A stretch of 64,000 nucleotides of DNA from Akkermansia muciniphila (GTDB lineage Bacteria > Verrucomicrobiota > Verrucomicrobiia > Verrucomicrobiales > Akkermansiaceae), in contig NZ_JABDHQ010000005.1 of the NCBI RefSeq assembly GCF_018709685.1, positions 124,001 to 188,000 of the forward strand, written 5' to 3'. Shown here in pieces: positions 53,461 through 61,765 of this stretch. The translations under genes and the position numbers were made by a program. The first letter of the stretch is position 1; every line of letters starts with the position of its first letter. A model generated the notes under the pieces. It had not been told where the DNA came from, ran no database searches, and saw only the letters and a program-made list of their open reading frames with translations.

Positions 53461-54150
53461 ATGCACCGCTACCGCATTCTGGTCGTAGAAGACGACCATG
53501 CCATCAGAAACGGCCTGGCGGACGCCCTCTCGGTGTCCGGCTATGACGTTTTGTCCGCCGGGGACGGCTATGAAGCTCTGGAAATGATCCACGCAGAAGA
53601 GTATGACCTGGCCCTGCTGGATGTGGTGCTGCCCGGAGCGAACGGATTTGACCTGCTGAGGCGCATCCGGGAAGACCGGGCCACGGTTCCCGTGCTGATG
53701 CTTACCGCCAAGGGAGCGGAGGCGGACAAGGTGAAGGGGCTGAAGCTGGGGGCGGATGATTATGTGGTGAAGCCCTTCAGCCTTCTGGAGGTGCTTGCCA
53801 GGATAGAGGCCGTGCTGAGGCGGTCCCCGGAAAGGCCCAGCGCCGTCAGCCGCGTCATGCTGCCGGAAGGGCACCTGGATTTTGCCACCCGCGCCCTGGT
53901 GCTGGAGGAGGGCCCCGTGACGCTGACGACCAAGGAATTTGACCTGGCGCGCCATCTGGCGGCCAATGCCGGAAGAATCATCACCCGTGAGGAAATCCTG
54001 GCGAGGGTCTGGAAGATGGACCCCCGGCTGGTGGAAACGCGGAGCATTGACACCACGATCGCCCGCCTGCGGGAAAAAATGGGGAAAAGGAATGCCGTCG
54101 TCATCCGCACCCTCAGGGGGCAGGGCTACGTTTGGGAGGATGACGCATGA
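53461..54150 (+). CDS. OmpR-type response regulator
   Basis: 229 residues. A receiver domain has the phospho-acceptor Asp in LALLDVVLPG (near residue 53) and the conserved Lys in VVKPFSL. A winged-helix DNA-binding domain follows (TTKEFDLARHLAAN, then RSIDTTIARLREKMG and RGQGYVWED). It is translated together with the kinase gene, which starts inside its stop codon. Its targets are unknown; the upstream VWA genes are plausible ones by position only. Confidence 0.93.
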   Translation: MHRYRILVVEDDHAIRNGLADALSVSGYDVLSAGDGYEALEMIHAEEYDLALLDVVLPGANGFDLLRRIREDRATVPVLMLTAKGAEADKVKGLKLGADDYVVKPFSLLEVLARIEAVLRRSPERPSAVSRVMLPEGHLDFATRALVLEEGPVTLTTKEFDLARHLAANAGRIITREEILARVWKMDPRLVETRSIDTTIARLREKMGKRNAVVIRTLRGQGYVWEDDA

Positions 54151-56231
54151 GCAGCCGTTTTTCCTTCCATTTGCTGCTGTGGTCCTGCCTGCTGATTCTG
54201 CTGGGGGTGATGGGGTGGCTCAGCCATTCCATGCTGGACGCAGAGAAGCGCAGGCTGGCGGAGACGCACCAGATACGCCTGGTGGAGCAGAGCCGCCTGG
54301 CCCTGTGGCGCATGGATTCCCTGCTGGCCTCCATGATTGCCGGGGAAAACAACCGTTCTCCCGGAGAATATTTCCAGAGGGGCGCTCTGGCGGAATCCCT
54401 CAGGAAGGAGGGCTCCATGCCGGATTTATCCGAGTTTGCCAAACTGTATTTCCAGATAGATCCGCAGGGGAAGGTTTCTTCACCCCAGAAAGGTGCGGAA
54501 CGTCTGGAATATGTCATCCAACTGGGAAAATCCGGGTGGGGCAGCCATGTGGTGGACGCCATGAAGAATTTGCCGCAGCCTTCCTCCATTTCCAGGGAGG
54601 AAGTGACGCAGCCGCAGCCGGATGCTTTCTCCGCCCCTCCCCCGGCGGAAGCGGTGCAGATTTCTTCCGTGACCGTCGCGGGCGTAAAGGATCAGCAGAA
54701 GAACGGCCTTCCGCAGGAACTGGCGGTGGAAAGCCGGAAAGCCTTCCAGCAGGGAATGGAAGACTACAACATGCGCAAAAACCTTTCCAACAGCCAGCAG
54801 GAGTACAATGTCAGCGTCAAGGTAAAAAAGAAGGCCGTGGAATCCCTCCAGCGCGGGAAAAGGGATGTTGCGGGGGAAGGCCGGATGATTGGTTCAGGGT
54901 CGGTGAATGGCATGGAAAATCTGGAACACAAGGGCCAGTGCCTGACTTACGGAGGTTCCTTGAAGACCGGAAAAAAGCAGGAAAGCAGGTCCGGCGGTAT
55001 TGTGGCTCTTCTGGATACCGGATCCGGGGAATTGACCCTGGACGGGAAGAGGCTTCAGTTTGAAGTCCATGAAGAAAAGGCGCCCCCGGCAAGCGCGCCT
55101 CAGGAAAGTTTGGCGGAGATAACCGTTCCCCGCCGTGAAAGGATGGCCGGTGCCCCGGAAAGTTACAGGGAGCTCTCCATTTCCTCCCTCCAGCCCAGGT
55201 GGCAGGAGGGGAGTGAGTGCTTCCTGACGCGCCGCATTTCAGACCACGGCCAGGTATGGGTGCAGGGCATCTGGCTGGACTGGGACAAATTGTCCGCCTA
55301 CCTTCTGGAGTCCGTGGCGGATATTTTGCCGGATGCCACCCTGGCGCCGGCGGACGGCCGGGAGGAAAGCTACCTGACCCTGGCCGGCATTCCCGCCATG
55401 CTGAACCCGGGGAATCTGCCTCCCATGCCCGCCAACTCCCTGCGCACGGTGTGGAACTCCATCGCCATGGCGTGGTTCTGCGGCATTCTGGCCCTGTGCG
55501 GGGTCATCGGCTTCATAATCGGCCTTATCCGGTTGAGCGAACGCCGCGCCGTCTTTGTTTCCGCCGTGACCCATGAACTGAGAACGCCGCTGACCACCTT
55601 TAACATGTACACGGAAATGCTCTCCTCCGGCCTGGTGCCCAAGGGCAGGGAAATGGACTATGTGGACATTCTGAAAAACGAGGCAGGCAGGCTGACGCAT
55701 CTGGTGGACAATGTGCTGAGCTATGCCCGGGTGGAGAAAAATTCTGTTTCCCTCCATCCGGAGAAGATTCCCGTGCCGGAGCTGGCCGCCTCCGTCATTG
55801 CCCGCATTTCCCCCCGGATGACCGCAGCCGGCATGGATTCCCAGCTTTCCGTGGCGCCGGAGTTGCAGCAGGAGAGCGTGATGGCGGACATGACCGCCGT
55901 GGAGCAGATTGTGTATAACCTGGCGGACAACGCCGCCAAGTACGCGCGGTTTGACGGAAGCATCCTGAAGGTGGAGCTGAAAACGGAGAAGCGTTTTCTG
56001 GTTATCCGCGTGGAGGATGAAGGGAAAGGCATCTCCGATTCCCTGAAAGGCAAGTTGTTCCGCCCCTTTTCCAGGTCTGCGGAGGAGGCCGCCGGAAAAC
56101 AGCCGGGCGTGGGATTGGGACTGGCGTTGTCCCGGGAGCTGGCCAGGAGCATGGGCGGGGATTTGTGCCTGGAGGAAAGTTCCGGACACGGATGCCGGTT
56201 TGCCCTCAGGCTCCCTTTTTCCAGGGTGTGA
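54147..56231 (+). CDS. Sensor histidine kinase with a large periplasmic domain
   Basis: 694 residues. Membrane helix at about 10-30, then about 400 periplasmic residues that show no fold I recognise, including Gln/Lys/Ser-rich low-complexity parts (for example around 150-250). A second helix is near 430-455. The HisKA box with phospho-acceptor His476 in VTHELRTPLT comes next, then HATPase motifs (DNAAKYA, VEDEGKGIS, GLGLALSREL). It forms the sensor of the system with the preceding regulator. The signal is unknown. Confidence 0.92.
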   Translation: MSSRFSFHLLLWSCLLILLGVMGWLSHSMLDAEKRRLAETHQIRLVEQSRLALWRMDSLLASMIAGENNRSPGEYFQRGALAESLRKEGSMPDLSEFAKLYFQIDPQGKVSSPQKGAERLEYVIQLGKSGWGSHVVDAMKNLPQPSSISREEVTQPQPDAFSAPPPAEAVQISSVTVAGVKDQQKNGLPQELAVESRKAFQQGMEDYNMRKNLSNSQQEYNVSVKVKKKAVESLQRGKRDVAGEGRMIGSGSVNGMENLEHKGQCLTYGGSLKTGKKQESRSGGIVALLDTGSGELTLDGKRLQFEVHEEKAPPASAPQESLAEITVPRRERMAGAPESYRELSISSLQPRWQEGSECFLTRRISDHGQVWVQGIWLDWDKLSAYLLESVADILPDATLAPADGREESYLTLAGIPAMLNPGNLPPMPANSLRTVWNSIAMAWFCGILALCGVIGFIIGLIRLSERRAVFVSAVTHELRTPLTTFNMYTEMLSSGLVPKGREMDYVDILKNEAGRLTHLVDNVLSYARVEKNSVSLHPEKIPVPELAASVIARISPRMTAAGMDSQLSVAPELQQESVMADMTAVEQIVYNLADNAAKYARFDGSILKVELKTEKRFLVIRVEDEGKGISDSLKGKLFRPFSRSAEEAAGKQPGVGLGLALSRELARSMGGDLCLEESSGHGCRFALRLPFSRV

Positions 56232-56294
56232 GCACCGTTCCGCAGGAAACAATTTTCTTCAAAAAAGCGGCCGGATAGGTTTTAATTCCTTTTA

Positions 56295-56570
56295 ATGAAC
56301 ACGCTATTCTGCCAAAGCTGCGGCATGCCCCTGAAAAGCAAAGAGGATTGCGGCACCAGTCATGATGGAAGCGCCAGTGAGGAATATTGCTGCTATTGCT
56401 TTCAAGACGGAGCCTTTACCTCAGACTGCACCATGGAGGAGATGATTGAGCATTGCGCCGGCTTTGTGGAGGAGTTCAACAAGGACAATGGCTCTTCTTT
56501 TACCAGGGAGGAAGCCGTTGCTCAAATGACCCGGTATTTTCCCACGCTGAAACGCTGGAAAAAGCAATAG
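56295..56570 (+). CDS. Small zinc-ribbon protein
   Basis: 91 residues. The N-terminus FCQSCGMPL and a later YCCYCFQDGAF give a four-cysteine zinc ribbon as in the putative zinc-ribbon family (PF12674), followed by a helical tail (MEEMIEHCAGFVEEFNKDN). Function unknown. It is followed by a hairpin. Confidence 0.8.
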   Translation: MNTLFCQSCGMPLKSKEDCGTSHDGSASEEYCCYCFQDGAFTSDCTMEEMIEHCAGFVEEFNKDNGSSFTREEAVAQMTRYFPTLKRWKKQ

Positions 56571-56640
56571 GGCGCCCTGCCGTCTTCCAAGCCGTTCACG
56601 GTGGGAAGCCCCATTCTTGCCTGTCTTTCCCAGGTAAAAG

Positions 56641-56690
56641 GCGGGGCTGTTTTTTCCCGGTTTATTAAACCCTTCGCAAGACAGCCCCGC
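56641..56690. terminator. Inverted repeat between convergent zinc-ribbon and surface-protein genes
   Basis: GCGGGGCTGT (56641-56650) is repeated in inverted form as ACAGCCCCGC (56681-56690), with a 30-base AT-rich loop. The loop is long for an intrinsic terminator, but the place between convergent stops suggests that role. T-rich sequence follows inside the loop. Confidence 0.45.
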
Positions 56691-56712
56691 AGGAAGAACC
56701 TTGCAGAGGCGG

Positions 56713-57603
56713 CTATCTTCTGTGCGGGCCATGGGCTCCGCCCGGGGCGGAAGGCCGGGGGGAGGGACGGGACGGAGCGGCAGAAGGAGGAGAGGACGGC
56801 CTGACAGGCGCGCCGGCGGACGGCGGCGGGGAAGAAGGCCTGGAGACGGAAGGCGGGCTGACGGGACGGCTCATGCCCGGATTGGACGGGGCTGGCCGTG
56901 ATGACGGCATGGAAGGACGGCCGGAATCCGGTCTGGATGGGCGGCTGCCCTCCGGGCGGCTTATGCCCGGACGATGCGAACCGCCGGGATTATTGCCGCC
57001 GGGACGGTGGGGATTGTTTGCGGAAGGGCGTGAAGGACGGCTGGGTTTTCCAAAGTCCGGCTTCCCGTGGCTGCCGCCGGGCTGGCTGATTCCGGGACGG
57101 TCCGGGCGGTTGTGGCCGCCGCCGGGATGAATCACGGGGGGACGGGAGGGACTGCCGGGTTTGCCAAAGTCCGGACGGTGGCCCGGTCTCCCTGGCTGGG
57201 GAACCGGCCTGTTGTTCCCCGGACGGTGGTCCGGACGGAAATGATCCGGCCTGTACTGGGGTTTCATGGGCGGACGCGCCATGGGGCGGCAGTAATGGGG
57301 CCGGATGTAGTGCCCGCGGTAATAGGGAGCGGGGCCCCACGTGGGAATGTAATAATTGGGCCGGATCAGGCTGATGGAGTAAATGGGGCTGCCGAACGTG
57401 TCATAGGCATAAATGGGCCTGCCCCCGTAGTACCCGTAAATGGGATAGCCGGCATTGTCATACATGTAGGACGCGCCGGAGCCGCCGCTGCTGTAGGAGC
57501 CGGAGACGCTGAAACTGTCATAATAGGGATCATAGCAACTGGACAGGGCGCAGCCGATGGCTGCCGCCAGCAGTGAATTCTTTAAAATACCGTATGCTTT
57601 CAT
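56713..57603 (-). CDS. Pro/Gly/Arg/Ser-rich lipoprotein-like protein
   Basis: 296 residues with a signal sequence ending in ALSSC (lipobox-like, residue about 23). A tyrosine/glycine-rich segment (about 25-90, e.g. YPIYGYYGGRPIYAYD) is followed by some 200 residues of low-complexity sequence made of Pro, Arg, Gly, Ser and His, with recurrent SRPSRP, GRPGHRPD and PGG blocks. It looks like an extended, flexible surface protein. No enzyme motif is present. The coding frame is well supported by the signal peptide and by the amino-acid bias. Confidence 0.75.
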   Translation of the reverse strand: MKAYGILKNSLLAAAIGCALSSCYDPYYDSFSVSGSYSSGGSGASYMYDNAGYPIYGYYGGRPIYAYDTFGSPIYSISLIRPNYYIPTWGPAPYYRGHYIRPHYCRPMARPPMKPQYRPDHFRPDHRPGNNRPVPQPGRPGHRPDFGKPGSPSRPPVIHPGGGHNRPDRPGISQPGGSHGKPDFGKPSRPSRPSANNPHRPGGNNPGGSHRPGISRPEGSRPSRPDSGRPSMPSSRPAPSNPGMSRPVSPPSVSRPSSPPPSAGAPVRPSSPPSAAPSRPSPRPSAPGGAHGPHRR

Positions 57604-57684
57604 GATGTTGAAATGGAGTGGGCGTTTTTTCCCTTTGCCTGGAAAGCGGCGGGAGAAATGTACATTTGTTTAAAATTATTTTGC

Positions 57685-57714
57685 TTGGAAACGGGCTTCC
57701 TCTTGTCTTAGACT
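57685..57714 (+). promoter_or_regulatory. Possible promoter of the glycosyltransferase-like gene
   Basis: TTGGAA (57685-57690), 18 bases, TAGACT (57709-57714). Predicted leader of about 12 bases. Confidence 0.35.
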
Positions 57715-57732
57715 CCAAAAACGTTCTACGTG

Positions 57733-58566
57733 ATGGGAATTCTCTTTCAAGATAAAAAAGTTGGTCTGGCCCTGCTGTGCGATAATGCCCCGTATACGCT
57801 GGCCATGACGCTGGCGTCCTATGACAGGGCAGGCCTGCTGGAATATTTTGACGAGGCCTGCATCGTTTTTCCGGAGAATGCCACCAAGGTGTGTGAAACG
57901 GCCCTCTCCTACGGGCTTTCCGCGGAGGCATCCCCCGCGGACGGCGGCTTTATAGGAACGCTCCACACGGCGGTCAACTCCCTGGATACGGATTATATCC
58001 TGCTGGCGGAGGACGACTGCATGATCTGGGAGCATCTGCGCGGGGAAACCCTGGAGAAGCAGTTGAAGCGGGCACTGGAGCTGCTGACGTCCGGCCAGGC
58101 GGACATGGTGCGCCTGCGCCATGCATGGCGGGGCAGCACGCGTTACAAGGCCGCCTATACGTACTCCTACTTTTATCCCGTGGAACAGCTGGCTACCATG
58201 TGGGTGCACGCGGAAGGGCTGTCCGAGGCTCCGGACTGGGTCAAGAGCCTCCGGCGCTTCTTCCATCCTTTCCGCTCCAAGCGCTCCATCGGCCGCTGCG
58301 TTTACGTGGAGCAGAACCCCCACCTGCGCTTCCCCAAATACATCACCAAGATTGATGAAGGCTATATCATTGACAGTGAAGTGTTCCAATGGACGAACCA
58401 GCCCACCCTCATTTCCCGCTCCAGGCTCAAGCAGATCCTGACGGGGCTGGCGCAGGCCCCCGGCACCATCGGGAAACTGCCCCAGGACTTTGAAACCGCC
58501 GTCAATAATCCGCGGTGGAGGGACGCCCACATGAACATAGGCGTTATCCGGGGAATTTTCACTTAA
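57733..58566 (+). CDS. Glycosyltransferase-like protein
   Basis: About 277 residues, no signal peptide. A nucleotide-sugar-type region with YILLAEDDCMIW near residue 92 contains an acidic DD motif reminiscent of the DxD of GT-A transferases, and the first 60 residues have a Rossmann-like alternation. The donor and acceptor are not identifiable. A GTG codon one position upstream could also start it. The next gene is 8 bases on, so they form an operon. Confidence 0.65.
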   Translation: MGILFQDKKVGLALLCDNAPYTLAMTLASYDRAGLLEYFDEACIVFPENATKVCETALSYGLSAEASPADGGFIGTLHTAVNSLDTDYILLAEDDCMIWEHLRGETLEKQLKRALELLTSGQADMVRLRHAWRGSTRYKAAYTYSYFYPVEQLATMWVHAEGLSEAPDWVKSLRRFFHPFRSKRSIGRCVYVEQNPHLRFPKYITKIDEGYIIDSEVFQWTNQPTLISRSRLKQILTGLAQAPGTIGKLPQDFETAVNNPRWRDAHMNIGVIRGIFT

Positions 58567-58574
58567 GGGGGCGC

Positions 58575-58922
58575 ATGACGGAAAGCGGAAAGGCGGCGCG
58601 GTATGAATGCGCCCGGTGTGGCGCGTGCTGCCGCTGGGCGGGGGACGTGTGCATAGAAGAGGATGAAGTGCGGGAAATCTCCCGTTTCCTGCACATGGAG
58701 GAACAGGCGTTTATTGACGAGTGCTGCCGTTTGCGTGCCAACAGGCAGGGATTATCCATCCGGGACGCGGAGGACGGCGCCTGCATGATGCTCACGGAAA
58801 ACGGTTGCCGGATCAATCCCGTCAAACCGCGCCAGTGCCTGGGCTTCCCCGGCCAATGGAATTTTCCCGGCTGGCGGGAACTGTGCCGCGCCAGGGAAGT
58901 GAAGGAGGGACAAGGGGAATAA
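58575..58922 (+). CDS. YkgJ-family cysteine cluster protein
   Basis: 115 residues. The Cys-rich motif CARCGACCRW near residue 14, then CCRL, CMMLTENGCRINPVKPRQC, matches the zinc- or iron-chelating domain of the YkgJ/UPF0153 family. It probably binds a metal ion or Fe-S centre. Function unknown. It has AAGGGGGC just before its ATG. Start chosen at 58575 by the family N-terminus. Confidence 0.85.
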   Translation: MTESGKAARYECARCGACCRWAGDVCIEEDEVREISRFLHMEEQAFIDECCRLRANRQGLSIRDAEDGACMMLTENGCRINPVKPRQCLGFPGQWNFPGWRELCRAREVKEGQGE

Positions 58923-59018
58923 CGTGTCCGGCGGCGAGGAGAAAGCCTCCGGGCCTGCGCGCATGAAATTTTTTCCGAAGTCCGGCGGAGGGGAATTTCA
59001 ATGAGAGAGCTCGCAGGA

Positions 59019-60326
59019 TTAAATAAACTGCCCTAAATCCTGTTCAAAACCCGGGTAGGACGTATTAATGCACTCCGCATCCGTCAGCACGGTATCCCCC
59101 TGGGCGCTGAACCCGGCCACCAGGAAGCTCATGGCGATGCGGTGGTCCCCGTAGCTGGGAAGTTCTGCGCCTTTCAGCGCGGTGCCGCCGTGAACGATCA
59201 TGCCGTCGTCAAATTCCTCCACGTTTACGCCCATAAGGCGGAGGTTCGCCGCTGTGGTGGCGATGCGGTCCGTCTCCTTGACGCGCAGTTCATGGGCGTT
59301 GCGGACGATGAAATCTCCCTGGCCCAGGGCTCCGGCTACGGCCAGGATGGGAATCTCGTCAATCAGGTTGGGAATCTCCTCCGGAAGCAGGCTGGTTCCG
59401 TGCAGGGCGTCCGAGCCGTATACGGTGATGTCCCCGTACGGTTCCCCCGCATCCTTCGGGGACGTGGTGGCAATATCCATCCGCACGCCCATCCTCTTCA
59501 GCGCGCTGATGACGGCGTTCCGGGTATCGTTCAGGCCCACCTGGCGCAGCGTCAGCCGGGAGCCGGGACGGCTGGCGGCGGCCACCATCCAGAAGGCGGC
59601 GGAAGAAATGTCTGCGGGGACCGTCAGGTCATGGGCCATGGGAAGCGCTGGACCTTTTGTACTCACGGCCAGGCCGTCCACGGTGCAGGGCACGCCAAAG
59701 TGGCGGAACAGGCGTTCCGTGTGGTCACGGGTGACGGCGGGCTGGCGCACGGTGGTAACGCCGTCCGCAAACATGGCGGCCAGCAGGATGGCGCTTTTCA
59801 CTTGGGCGCTCGCCATGGGCAGCGTGTAGGAAATGGGGTGGACGCGGCCGCCATGGATAAACAGGGGCGCGCAGCCCGGCTTGGCACCGCGGGCTTCAAT
59901 CCGCGCGCCCATCTGTTCCAGCGGCTGCATGATGCGGCCCATGGGGCGGGAACTCAGGGAAGCGTCTCCGAACATCTCGGAATCAAAGGGGCAGGCGGCC
60001 AGCATGCCGGCAAGCAGCCTCATGCCCGTGCCGGAATTGCCGCAGTCAATGGGCCGGGCGGGGGCCGCGGGCTTCATGGCCACGCCCGTCATGCGGAAGC
60101 GGACGGGGCCGTACCCATCCCGTTCTTCCAGCACCTCCACCTTCGCTCCCAGCTGTTCCATGGCGCGCAGGGTATTCAGGCAGTCTTCACTGCACAGGAA
60201 ATTATCCACCTCCGTCACCCCTTTGGCCAAGCCGCCCAGAATGGCGGCGCGGTGGGAGATGCTCTTGTCTCCGGGCACGGTCAGTACCCCTTGCAGGGAG
60301 GGAATGGAATGGGAGTGAAGGTTCAT
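59019..60326 (-). CDS. aroA: 3-phosphoshikimate 1-carboxyvinyltransferase (EPSP synthase)
   Basis: Sixth step of the shikimate pathway, joining PEP to shikimate-3-phosphate. 435 residues, normal length. Signatures: VPGDKSISHRAAI near residue 17, GNSGTGMRLLAG near 95, and RVKETDRI near 350. aroC, the next step, begins at the right end of the window, and the isochorismate synthase gene uses the resulting chorismate. Confidence 0.96.
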   Translation of the reverse strand: MNLHSHSIPSLQGVLTVPGDKSISHRAAILGGLAKGVTEVDNFLCSEDCLNTLRAMEQLGAKVEVLEERDGYGPVRFRMTGVAMKPAAPARPIDCGNSGTGMRLLAGMLAACPFDSEMFGDASLSSRPMGRIMQPLEQMGARIEARGAKPGCAPLFIHGGRVHPISYTLPMASAQVKSAILLAAMFADGVTTVRQPAVTRDHTERLFRHFGVPCTVDGLAVSTKGPALPMAHDLTVPADISSAAFWMVAAASRPGSRLTLRQVGLNDTRNAVISALKRMGVRMDIATTSPKDAGEPYGDITVYGSDALHGTSLLPEEIPNLIDEIPILAVAGALGQGDFIVRNAHELRVKETDRIATTAANLRLMGVNVEEFDDGMIVHGGTALKGAELPSYGDHRIAMSFLVAGFSAQGDTVLTDAECINTSYPGFEQDLGQFI

Positions 60327-60459
60327 GGCGGCGTCCCGGAAGAACTAACCTGTATTGGCGGCTGAATCAAGCCAATTACGAGAATCCGGGAGGCGGAATG
60401 GATGGCGCCGGGCTTCCGGAAAGGCGCTGGAACTGGAGCGGTAGACGCCCATAATGGAG
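60327..60459. other. Left part of the aroA upstream gap
   Basis: The gap from aroA to the next gene is 334 bases. The first 130 bases contain the likely aroA promoter region (minus-strand TTGATT near 60368 with a weak -10), but no gene, repeat or RNA that I can support. The rest is described as a possible small RNA and a promoter. Confidence 0.4.
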
Positions 60460-60487
60460 TTGATTTTCCGGGACGGTGACGTATATT
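60460..60487 (+). promoter_or_regulatory. Promoter-like element of a possible small RNA
   Basis: TTGATT (60460-60465), 16 bases, TATATT (60482-60487). It would initiate near 60494. No open reading frame of useful size follows, but two stable hairpins do. Confidence 0.35.
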
Positions 60488-60493
60488 CCAACC

Positions 60494-60615
60494 CGTTATC
60501 GGCTGCGTCCTCTGGAAAGGAAGGAGAGAGCCTTTCCGGATCAATGGATCAAGCTGGTTTTCATAGGTAGTAAGTTGGAGCGGCCACGGGAGTGGTCCTG
60601 TGGCCGCTCTGCCTT
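60494..60615 (+). ncRNA. Candidate small RNA of about 120 bases
   Basis: Downstream of a promoter-like element lie two hairpins. The first is a 10-bp stem (60511-60520 with 60531-60540, one G-T pair) with the purine loop AAGGAGAGAG, which contains AGGAG and GGA. The second is a 10-bp stem (GAGCGGCCAC, 60578-60587, with 60600-60609) with a 12-base loop, followed by CTGCCTTGTTT, so it may be a terminator. A GGA-bearing loop resembles CsrA/RsmA-sequestering RNAs or ribosome-binding mimics. Existence and role are inferred only. Confidence 0.35.
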
Positions 60616-60625
60616 GTTTCAAGGA

Positions 60626-60654
60626 TTGACATTCAAGAGAGTGTGAAATAGAAA
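60626..60654 (+). promoter_or_regulatory. Promoter of the lipoprotein gene, predicted leaderless
   Basis: Consensus TTGACA (60626-60631), 17 bases, TAGAAA (60649-60654). Seven bases past the -10 end is base 60661, the G of the GTG start codon. Confidence 0.55.
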
Positions 60655-60660
60655 AGGCCG

Positions 60661-61116
60661 GTGAGTTTCATTGTCCGGACTGTCATTCTCTGTATCGCGC
60701 TGGGCGTCATGGCTGCCTGTTCCCAGCGCCAATCCGTGCAGCCTGTTTCTGAAGCGGCCGTGCATGTCAGCATCGGCGCCCTTGTGTACGACGTCACGTT
60801 GAGAGATGACGGAGTGGAGGTGAAGAGACGCCCGTTCGCCTTTTATGCGGATGCGCTGGGAAAGCAGTATCCTGTTAAAAAGGTATTTTTGAAAGGCGAC
60901 GCCTACAAGGTGGAATCCCTGGCCAAAACCCTCTTAAAGGAAGGATGGACTAAAGGCGCCTCTCTTCAGACGGCGGAAGAACCGGCCGTTTTCCTGCACG
61001 CCGCGGGGGAAAAGAAATTTCATCCGGTACCTGCCGCAAGCAGTAATACCGCCGTCTGCAAGGCTCTTAACAAAGCTTGCTATGAGGCCTGCCTGAAGGA
61101 GCCCGGCATTTCCTGA
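60661..61116 (+). CDS. Small hypothetical lipoprotein
   Basis: 151 residues. The frame must begin at GTG 60661 to keep the signal sequence (VRTVILCIALGVMAAC, lipobox VMAAC with Cys near residue 20); the next in-frame ATG lies inside it. The mature part has two Lys-rich strands and a C-terminal Cys-containing helix (NKACYEACLKE). No known domain. The start coincides with the predicted transcription start. Confidence 0.75.
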   Translation: MSFIVRTVILCIALGVMAACSQRQSVQPVSEAAVHVSIGALVYDVTLRDDGVEVKRRPFAFYADALGKQYPVKKVFLKGDAYKVESLAKTLLKEGWTKGASLQTAEEPAVFLHAAGEKKFHPVPAASSNTAVCKALNKACYEACLKEPGIS

Positions 61117-61170
61117 GTCCGGAGGAAAACAGGGGAAGGGAACAAAATGCCCTCCGTACCCGCTTTGGGC

Positions 61171-61199
61171 TTTACCGCGCGCCGTTGAAGGCGTATGTA
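61171..61199 (+). promoter_or_regulatory. Promoter of rnpB
   Basis: TTTACC (61171-61176), 17 bases, TATGTA (61194-61199). Predicted start at 61206, within a base of the 5' strand of helix P1. Confidence 0.6.
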
Positions 61200-61204
61200 G
61201 TCCG

Positions 61205-61626
<422 letters not shown>

Positions 61627-61714
61627 TCTGTCTTTTTTGCCCTGCGGCTTTCCGCCGCCTTTTCCAGGAAGGGAAACGTCCGGGAAATTGTCCGGTTCCG
61701 GGGTCTCTTTGGGG

Positions 61715-61742
61715 TTGCATGGATGTCTCAAATGTGTAGAAT
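61715..61742 (+). promoter_or_regulatory. Promoter of murA
   Basis: TTGCAT (61715-61720), 16 bases, TAGAAT (61737-61742) with an extended TG before it. Predicted leader of about 17 bases to the ATG at 61766. Confidence 0.5.
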
Positions 61743-61765
61743 CCGTCACCTAATTGCCACCCACT

